The notes under the pieces: model-generated
Database searches by the model: none
The model's input: only the letters and a program-made list of their open reading frames with translations
What the model was told of the DNA's origin: nothing
Part shown: positions 56,426-64,000 of the stretch, piece after piece
Position numbering within the stretch: position 1 is the first letter of the stretch
How the letters are laid out: each line of letters starts with the position of its first letter
DNA from: Cycas panzhihuaensis
Taxonomy: Eukaryota > Cycadophyta
NCBI GenBank assembly: GCA_023213395.1
Contig: CM041465.1
Span: forward strand, 180,303,741-180,367,740
DNA length: 64,000 nt
Reading direction: 5' to 3'
Translations under genes and position numbers: made by a program

Positions 56426-57304
56426 TTATTTGATTTCTAATCCAAGTATTAAGCTGGTTGGATTGTCTCTGATTACTGGATCTAGGTCCAGATTGATTAT
56501 TTTGGCATTGGCCTTGAGACTATTTTTGTTAGAATTGAGGAGCATGTTGACTAAGAGGATGTTGTCCTTATTGTCTGCCTCTTCCTCTTCCATGAGAATT
56601 ACCACCTTTACGAGAGTATTGACTTTGATTTTTGGTGTAGCATCAATTGGACCTGATGTAGTGGCAAAGTTAGTATCAAAGGTCTTATCAAATTCAATGA
56701 ACTTATCAACAAGATCCTCAAAGTTTAGGGTCTTCAAAGTGCCACTAGATTGAAGATTTCCTAATAGAGTTTTATAATCTAGGATATCGAGACATGACTG
56801 AATCAAGAAAGCCTATGCAATACATTGAGTTTTAAAATCTTTATCAATGGCTTGCTTGATTGGACGAAGGAGATTGATTGTCTCACTTGCATGTCCTTTC
56901 TGCATTTTCAATTTGTCCATCTTCAGCACTAAGTGAACAAATTCTAAGTCTAATTTAGTGTCAAAGTTCTTCTTAAGAACTTCAAGAACTTTCCATGCTG
57001 TATCATGTATAACTTCATCAATGAGATTATGCAGGGAATAATCAGTTACAAGTAGTATCCCTGCACAGATTTTATCATCATTAAGTTCCCATTGGCATTT
57101 AGCTATAGCTTCAGCGGGAGCAGTTGGAGCACCTCTTGTTGAAGCAGTTGTGGTAGTTGTAGCTGTAATAGGTGGTATAGGTTGTAAGTGATCTCTCCAT
57201 AGACCTTCATACTTTACAACATTTCTGATACCAATGAACCACATGTCCCAATTTTCTTTCCCTTTTAGAATGCAGTTCACATTTTGCTTAAATTGTGAAG
57301 ACAT
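56426..57304 (-). pseudogene. copia-2 gag
   Basis: It starts at the ATG at 57304 (MSSQFKQNVNCILKGKENWD) and stays open for 163 codons to 56813, including AWKVLEVLKKNFDTKLDLEF. A stop follows, and the frame continues in 56426-56806 (LLGNLQSSGTLKTLNFEDL). Better preserved than gag of copia-1, and useful for seeing which copia-1 stops are mutations. Confidence 0.9.
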
Positions 57305-59259
57305 GGTATCTTTTTAGAAGGGAAGACATGAATGAGGGACTATAAAAGTGATGGCAATAAATGACCGATCACTATTTACAAATAGGAAATATAATGAAGT
57401 AGTGTAGCACAAGGAAGAAGAAGTGAGAATGGTTGCTCAAAGATGAAGGGAGCAACTTAGAGAAAAGTCACCAACACTTGTGACAAATATTAACCTAACG
57501 CAACGGGAATATGAGAAGCACTATGATAAAAATTGGCCACTAACACTTGTGGCAAATATTAACCTGATGTAGCAAGAATATGAGAAGCATTATGATTGTG
57601 ATTATACTATGGATCACTTTTTACAAATAAGTAAGTGATCAATATATAAGATTATAGGCCAATGTAGAAGCTGACGTCATTGGGTTTACACAACTTAAAA
57701 CTCAAATGTATGATGCGTAATCAACCCAATAACCTCTAACTTGTGTCCAATATATAGTTGAGGTTGTTGAAGGGATGCCTAGGCTTCTAGTAGAATTAAG
57801 TTGGCCTTCACCCGTGATACCCGCAATCGTGCTTGGTGATGAAATCCAAGTCACAACGGAGCCCATGTACTCCCAATCCTCACCCAATTCACCAATGAGC
57901 AGCTATATACCTTCTCTAAAGAGTGGTACGTACATACCCATAGCTATGACGGATATTGGATTGGGTATATTTTAATCTTGTATTAAAGTTTCAGTTTTCC
58001 CGGTTGGTTATCAGGATGATCCTTAATTGAGGCACGATGGTATGGCTAACCAAACCTCACCAATATTCTGGTTTAGTCTAGTCCCAACTTGAAACCTACA
58101 CATCCTTTATCACACGACATTCTGCTAACCAAGGTATCTCAACCTTGGCGAGTGTGTGAACAGTTATAAGATGGCAGAAAATAGCGTACGTGATGCGTTC
58201 CTTTTAGGAAGAGTGAAAAGATTATCGAATTGTATCAAACGTACATTTAACTGAAAATAGAATGCTTACTTGGAGTGCTTGCTTGAAGTGTCTTTAGAGT
58301 GCTGAAATATAATGCTAATAAGTAAGTGAGGACATTGGATATTGCTCCGATCCAGGTGTTTTTTCTCACTTTTACAATGGGCTTTTAAGCCTCATAAAAA
58401 GAAGGAAGAAAATTTCTTCACTTTTTTTTTTTTTTTTTTAGTTAATATAAAAAAATGTAGTCTTCACTAAGTCAATAATAACTTTCTCCCACGATGTCAA
58501 AATGGAGTGGTGGTTTATGTGCTACAAACTAGACTTAGAGCTTCATCTTCAGGAAGTGGAATCAGGTCCAAATGAGTTTTGGAAAGTTTTTGATAGCCCT
58601 GCAAAGTTAGGAAATTATATTTTTATAGAATTCTTACTAAAAATAACTACTTTTCACTAAAACAACAATAACTTCCTTATACGACATCCAAATTAGGTGA
58701 TGGTTTTTGTGCTGGAAAGTAGACTTAGAGCCTCATCTTTTATAATTAGAATCACTTCAATTGGAGCTCTGTAGAATATCTTGCATACCTGTGAAGTTTA
58801 ATAATTGAATTGTATTTCTGCAGAAATTTCAACTTGCTAATATCTCATTAACACATGATACCATATGAAATTTCCATCATTTTTTTATCACCAGGATCCC
58901 AATATGGGCAAGGTGAAAGCATACAATGATGGATATTTTAAATGGCTCAAAATTCTTTAAAAAAAATGGGTAAAACCTCCCCTTATAATCATTCTTCTAA
59001 ATGCTAGAAAAATTTTGACAGCATTTCCCCTTATTAAATGGACAAAAAGAGGGGAAAGAAAAGGAAGAATGAGATAACATGAATGGCTAGTAAAGGATTG
59101 GAATCCTTGGGCCTTACAACTCCTTGTATTATGCTTCCAAACCTGCAAAAGAGAAAGGAAAATCAAACAATATAAAATACACTATCATAATAACTTGAAA
59201 ATATTTCTAAATTCACTTTCACAATCTCCTTCACCACATGGATTGTGGGGGAGAAGCAA
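57305..59259 (-). other. copia-2 long 5' leader (about 1.96 kb)
   Basis: Same length class as the copia-1 leader and conserved with it around 57.66-58.25 kb. A T18 run at 58422-58439 is private to this copy. No coding domain seen. Confidence 0.8.
58422..58439. repeat. T18 homopolymer
   Basis: About 18 T in a row inside the copia-2 leader. Length is uncertain because of sequencing error. Confidence 0.8.
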
Positions 59260-59271
59260 GCTCTGATACCA
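59260..59271 (-). other. copia-2 primer binding site (tRNA-iMet)
   Basis: Minus strand TGGTATCAGAGC, two bases from the 5' LTR, as in copia-1. Confidence 0.95.
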
Positions 59272-59273
59272 CA

Positions 59274-59570
59274 TGAAAAAAGTGGATCTATCCTTAATCT
59301 CCATGCACTAAACACAAAGGCAAACATGAGAGCAAGAGAGACTTGAGAGAAAGAAAGTAGCTCTCACAAAATGGGGAGGTAAGAATGAATCTCCTCCATT
59401 GAGCTTTACTTTTATATTGAGAGAGGGAGCATTAGAGTTAGGTGAAATGAAATTACACATAATACACATGAAAGTGCATTTCACTTAAGTGATCTAATTT
59501 AAAGTTCACTTAAGACCCTTTTTTAAAATAATCAACTAATATAATGACCTTATGTTATTAACCCTTTTCA
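59274..59570 (-). repeat. copia-2 5' LTR (297 bp)
   Basis: On the plus strand it runs from TGAAAAAAGTGG to CCCTTTTCA. Confidence 0.95.
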
Positions 59571-59575
59571 ATTTT
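59571..59575. repeat. right target-site duplication of copia-2
   Basis: ATTTT, identical to 52016-52020. Confidence 0.85.
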
Positions 59576-60320
59576 GTCTTCTATTTTTCTCTTAAGTGGG
59601 AATCCTTCCCTTGTTACGCAAGAGTAATGCATGTAATTGGGTAGTACACCTAATAATGTATAAGGAACCTCACCGATTTTTTGCTAAATTTGATAAGGTT
59701 CATTAGATTTTAAAGTAAGTTTTCTCTAAGTAGAATTGTTAAGCGATATTTGTTTAAAGGGCTGGAGTTTAATATAAACTTAAACTCTTTCCTTAAAATT
59801 CCTATAAGATTTATACCAATCTTTTTATATTTTCATTTTAATATGGGATGATTCTAATTGTTCCTTAAGAATTTGTATGATTTTATGTGATTGTTATAAG
59901 AAGCCTTGTACCACTATAACCTTATCATAAAGTGAGTGGTATTCTTGTAAAGTTGGGGGTTGTATCCATATAATATCATAAAGAGGCCATCTTAATGAAA
60001 GTATGGAATATTATGCTATACCACCATTTAGCTAGGTAATGTCATTGACACCATTAACTGGGTTTTCAGAGATAAAACTTCATAAATATCCATCTAAGTA
60101 TTTATTAACTACTTTTAGTTAACCATCTATGTGTGAGTGATATATTTTACTCATTATTAAGCTTGTGATTACTTGCTTAAACAACCCCTTCTAGAAATTA
60201 CTTGTAAATTTCGGATCATGATCATTGATGATGGCTTTTAGAAATATGTGAAGTCAAAAAATATATTTCATAAAAATACTTGTAATTTATCTTGCATTGA
60301 ACATTGATTGGATTCTCATG
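59576..60320 (-). pseudogene. gypsy-B integrase (decayed)
   Basis: The minus strand reads KAIINDHDPKFTSNF, then VVNKYLDGYL, SHIKMKI, LQPFKQISLNNST and QKIGEVPYTLLGVLP, the typical run of a plant chromovirus-like integrase core and C-terminal region. Trp, Gln and Arg codons have become stops throughout. The frame continues at 52015 and below beyond copia-2. Upstream of about 60320 the homology is lost, so RT and RNase H are missing or unreadable. Confidence 0.7.
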
Positions 60321-61633
60321 TTTCTCACAATCTAGGAGCTTCATAGTCATTGTGCCAATAGGTAAGTGGGGCTATATGCTTCTTACTTTCTAGCCTAACT
60401 TAGTTTATCTTAGATTAGTTCTTTTACAAGCAATTGTTATTGTTTTCCCATTGATCTCTTAGATGAATATGTCTGCTTTTAGTTGATGATGATTCTGATC
60501 ATGGTTAGTGTCTTTATAGTTGTTCATCTAAGCTTAATGAGTTAAAGAAAGGTGTCTCAGTACCTCTACCAAACACGTCTTACCCTTCTCTTCCTTCTAC
60601 TTATAGTATTAATCTATCTAACTTGGTTATTTGGATTTTTCTTCTTCTTCAAAACTTATGTTTTTTTCATCCATACTTTGATGATTATTATTATCTCACT
60701 TTAATATATATTTTCTTATTTGTACAACTGTGATTATTGCAATACCATGAAGTTCACTACAATACCACTTTAAACTTCCTATTATTGATTATTTTACTTC
60801 TAAATTTTTTTGGCCTATAATTGGTCATGCATTTATAGCACTTATCCATAGGCCCATCTACTTATTTCATCAAGACCATCGGTTGCCCATGGGTTTTAGT
60901 TTAATACCATGGGCTAATTAATACCTTTAGTATTAATTCCCCCCCAAAACCATGAGTAATTAACACATGATGTCCCCTTAATCTATGGGCCTAAAACCCT
61001 AGGCCTTAGCTCTTCCATTTCTTTATATATAGTTCCTCTTTTCATTAAAAAAGGAGATAAATTCTAGAGTTGTTATGTTGCCATTATATTGCTAAAATTT
61101 TGCTAGAATTCCCATTTGCATATAAACTTGATTATTGGATTGCTTACTTGGCTTAGAGATTGAAGGTTAGTTGATGTTAGAACACTCTTGACTGAAGCAT
61201 ATTATCATTGGCATCCCCCTTTGTTGAGAATTAGGGTAATCCCCCCACATTGCTAGAATTTTCACCTTCTTATTAAGTGCTTTTCATTTTCTTTTTAACA
61301 TCTAATTAATATTATTTTATATTTTTTATTTGCCTCAATTTTAGTTATTTTTCTCTTGAATGCTTTACTTTTCTATGTGTTGGTGTCTTGTAGAGAGGGT
61401 TTAGTATTGCTTATTGAGCTTAGAAAAGGGTGGCAATACTACCATTTTAGAGGCTTTCTTCACACTTTCTTACCATTTGTTTAAGATTGCATTTCAATCT
61501 GTTTTAAGTAGACTTTTTTATCATTTTTTTTAATACACTTACATGTAAGTTGACTTGAAATAGGTGAAGGAGCACTTCACATATTTATCATATGTTAGAA
61601 AAGTACTTGAAGTAGCTAAAGGATCCCTCTTCT
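60321..61633. other. AT-rich DNA of unknown origin, possible LTR remnant
   Basis: No pol motif found. Several CCATGGG/CTATGGG-like motifs occur at 60.88-61.0 kb and CTTTATATATAG at 61021-61032 resembles a TATA box, so this may be a plus-strand LTR remnant. No partner copy or TSD is found. Confidence 0.3.
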
Positions 61634-61944
61634 TGAAGGAAGGATGGATTTAAGGAATAAATCACTCACATGCACACAATGGCAATGGAGAATGAAAAAG
61701 ACATAAAACAAGATATGAGAGCAAGCTTGGAGGTGAGAATAAATAATTACTCCCTCCTTAAGATTTTGCCTTTTATTATTGAGGGTGAGCATTAGGGTTA
61801 TGATTTTTCTGCCTAATGACATGAACCTGAAATTACATCTAAATGCACATAAAGTACATTTCATTAAGAGACTAATGCTAACAATATATCCTAAGGTCAT
61901 AGAATTAATCTACAGAAATAACCTTGATACATTAACCTTTTTCA
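61634..61944 (-). repeat. copia-3 3' LTR (311 bp)
   Basis: Inverted relative to copia-1 LTRs, starting on the minus strand TGAAAAAGGTTAATG and ending CCTTCCTTCA. A polypurine tract (minus strand AAGGTGGGGAT) abuts it at about 61945-61955. Confidence 0.93.
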
Positions 61945-61955
61945 ATCCCCACCTT

Positions 61956-62392
61956 AATGGTGGAAGGTCATTTTTGAGAAAATCTATTCTACGAGGTCTT
62001 CATGTGAGCCTCATTATTACATTGAAATTCTAAATGACATTTTTATAGGAAAACCCTCATGGGAAATAAAAACCCACAAACTTTCTAAGATCTATAGTAC
62101 CTTTTATAAGTTAAAATAGCTAAGGTGACTCTTTGATGTAGCTTGATAGCCAAGCATCTTAAATGTGCGGCTTAATCTACTAAGTCTCCATATACTGTTT
62201 GGTCATCCCCTATGCCCTTTTGGGTTTTCACAGGTTCTGATTTTCCAAAACAAGTATAACCCTTATCCTTTCGTGCCCACATGGGATTTTCACAAAGAGG
62301 ATAGAGCAGAGACTTACTTTTATTCTTCCACACCCACAAGGGGTTTTCATGAAGAGAATAGAGTATGATGATCCTATTGCCATCTTCATTGA
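61956..62392 (-). other. copia-3 3' non-coding region with three repeat units
   Basis: It carries the same three CCC...GGG repeat units as copia-1 and copia-2, at about 62210-62370. A single TAAGT at 62312-62316 is the empty gypsy-C target site. Confidence 0.8.
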
Positions 62393-64000
62393 TTAGTCGA
62401 AGATGGAGGCCCTAAGGCCAAGATGCCTTTGGAATTGTTCAAACTTTACCTTTTGCAACTATTTGGTGAAGATATTAGCCACTTGATCTACTGTGGGATA
62501 GTGTTCCATTTGAGTTATGCCATCATGAACAAGTTCTCTAATCCTATAGACTTTCGTACTTATATGTTTAGTACCATCATGAAATATAGGATTTTTTTCC
62601 ATACAGATTGCTGATTGATTATCCACATGAAGACTCGTAGGACTTGTTTAGGTGATATTTAATGTTTCTAATAAAATTTTCAACCATATCATCTCCTTAT
62701 TGGTCTCAGAAGTAGTAATGTATTTAGCTTCGATAGTTGAATCTATAACTATCTTCTACTATCTGGATCTCCATGATATTGGTGCTATTCCAAGAAATGT
62801 TACATACCTAGATGTAGATCTTCCTGTATCTTTATCTCCTACAAAGTCTGAGTCTATGTATGCAAAAAGTTTAAAATCTAAATTAGGTTTATATAATAGA
62901 TAATATTTGTTAGTCGTCTTAAGGTATCTCAACACTCGCACTGCTACATGCCAATGATTCTGCTTAGGATTTGTCATGTAACGAGCAAGAATACTGATAG
63001 AGTATGCAATATATAGCCTTGTATTGCTAGTGTAGATGAGACTACCTACAAGTTTCCTATAGAGTGTTGTGTCTGCCTCCCTAGTGTCACCTTCAACTGA
63101 GAGTTTGGTATTAGGGTCCATAGGTAACATCATTGATCGAGCATCTTCTAATTGAAACTTAATTAGAAGATTATTGATGTATTTTTTTTGGGAGAGGAAA
63201 AATTTTCTATTCTTTTATATTACTTCAATTCCTAAGTAATATTTCATCAAACCAAGGTCAGATAATTCAAACGTTTTACCAAGGTCTTTTTCAGCTAGCT
63301 TATTACCTGTTCACTATTATCCATTACTAGCATGTCATCCACAAAGATTATGAGATAAGTGACTTTATCCTTATGGTGCTTGATGAGAAGTATTACATCA
63401 ATATCTTGGTAGTCACAAACCTCGTATCCAAGTTGCCTCATTCTTTCAGACAACTTGGCAAACCAAACACGAGGGGCTTATTTAAGGCCGTATAAGGACT
63501 TTCTGAGCCTACAAACTTTATGCTCTTGACCTTTGATCTAATATCCTTCTGGCTAAGCCACACAAATTTCTTCTTCAAGATATCCATTAAGAAACGCGGT
63601 CTTAATATCAAGTTGGTGGATTTTCTAACTCTATTGAGTAGCCAAGGCCACATGAGTTCTAATTGTAGGCCACTTGGTTATAGGTGCAAATACTTTAGTG
63701 TAGTTGATGCCTTCCCTTTATGTAAATCCTTTAGCTATAAACCTCACCTTGTATTTTTCAAGGGTGTCATATGATCTATATTTATTTTTTAACACCAATT
63801 TATTTTGAACTACCTTTCTGCCAAGTGGTAGATCAATGAGCTCCCATGTACTGTTCTTGATAAGAGATTGATACTCTTCATTCATGGCATTTCTCCAAAT
63901 TGTATGTTTTACAACTTTGTGGTACATTAGAGACTCTTCATTAAGAGTAAGGTGTCGTTCTATTAGTTCAAGCTCAGTATATAATGATTCCTACATCCTT
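62393..64000 (-). pseudogene. copia-3 reverse transcriptase/RNase H (partial, broken)
   Basis: The polyprotein ends LGLRASIFD with TAA at 62393-62395. Open pieces include 62759-63133 (LVGSLIYTSNTRLYIAYSIS, VLRYLKTTNKYYLLYKPN, GRSTSRYVTFLG) and 63718-63927 (WELIDLPLGRKVVQNKLVLK). The catalytic FVDDML motif is readable near 63340. Stops at Gln, Trp and Arg codons separate the pieces. The 5' part of pol and gag lie outside the window. Confidence 0.88.

Larger units (their letters stand above)
52021..59570 (-). mobile_element. copia-2: full-length Ty1-copia element
   Basis: A 7.55 kb minus-strand element with two 297 bp LTRs, a perfect ATTTT TSD, an initiator-Met primer binding site, a long leader, gag-pol and a polypurine tract. 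By eye the LTRs differ at about 17 of 297 positions. Internal sequence is clearly related to copia-1 and copia-3, but the LTRs belong to a different subfamily. The coding region has several stops and frameshifts, fewer than in copia-1. It interrupts the gypsy-B polyprotein. Confidence 0.95.
61634..64000 (-). mobile_element. copia-3: 3' part of a Ty1-copia element running off the window
   Basis: The minus-strand 3' LTR, 3' non-coding repeats and the RNase H-RT part of pol are inside the window; the rest lies beyond 64000. LTR and internal sequence match the copia-1 family. The TSD and 5' LTR cannot be checked here. Confidence 0.93.

Overview
This is plant nuclear DNA. The evidence is an intronless plant-type secreted subtilase gene standing in AT-rich DNA packed with Ty1-copia and Ty3-gypsy LTR retrotransposons primed by plant initiator-methionine tRNA. 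Most elements are full-length but decayed, riddled with stops that look like C-to-T or G-to-A changes, and nested in one another. That suggests a large, slowly purging genome, possibly a gymnosperm; this last point is a low-confidence inference. No organelle, bacterial or viral genome features are visible.

Layout. 1-8.4 kb is AT-rich intergenic DNA with microsatellites, a degenerate minisatellite (1372-1745) and a dispersed direct repeat. About 6.4-12.3 kb is a GC- and CpG-rich island holding the only intact gene, an SBT1.5-like subtilase on the minus strand (8691-11081). 12.3-17.4 kb is AT-rich again and contains a badly decayed gypsy gag (about 15.1-16.35 kb, plus strand).

17.45-36.8 kb is a three-layer nest. 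An old gypsy polyprotein ('gypsy-A', minus) is split by an 18.2 kb copia element ('copia-1', 18077-36321, plus). Copia-1 is itself split by a 10.6 kb non-chromovirus gypsy element ('gypsy-C', 25033-35638, minus). Each insertion has recognisable LTRs and target-site duplications (TSDs). Two related copia copies elsewhere in the window preserve the unoccupied gypsy-C site.

36937-51705 is the most unusual part: five 435-438 bp LTRs alternate with four roughly 3.15 kb internal regions that show no retrotransposon protein domain, all in the same (minus) orientation. The whole 14.8 kb array is bounded by one TSD, GTATG. Its outer and inner units carry different diagnostic variants, and each LTR contains a captured extra primer-binding-site-like sequence.

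51.7-60.3 kb is a second old gypsy polyprotein ('gypsy-B', minus), split by a 7.55 kb copia element ('copia-2', 52021-59570, minus). The multimeric array sits in what looks like the LTR of gypsy-B. 61634 to the window end is the 3' part of a third copia element ('copia-3', minus) with the same LTR family as copia-1; it continues beyond the window.

The subtilase is the only gene likely to make a functional protein. All retroelement frames seen are broken. Divergences and alignments quoted here were made by eye.
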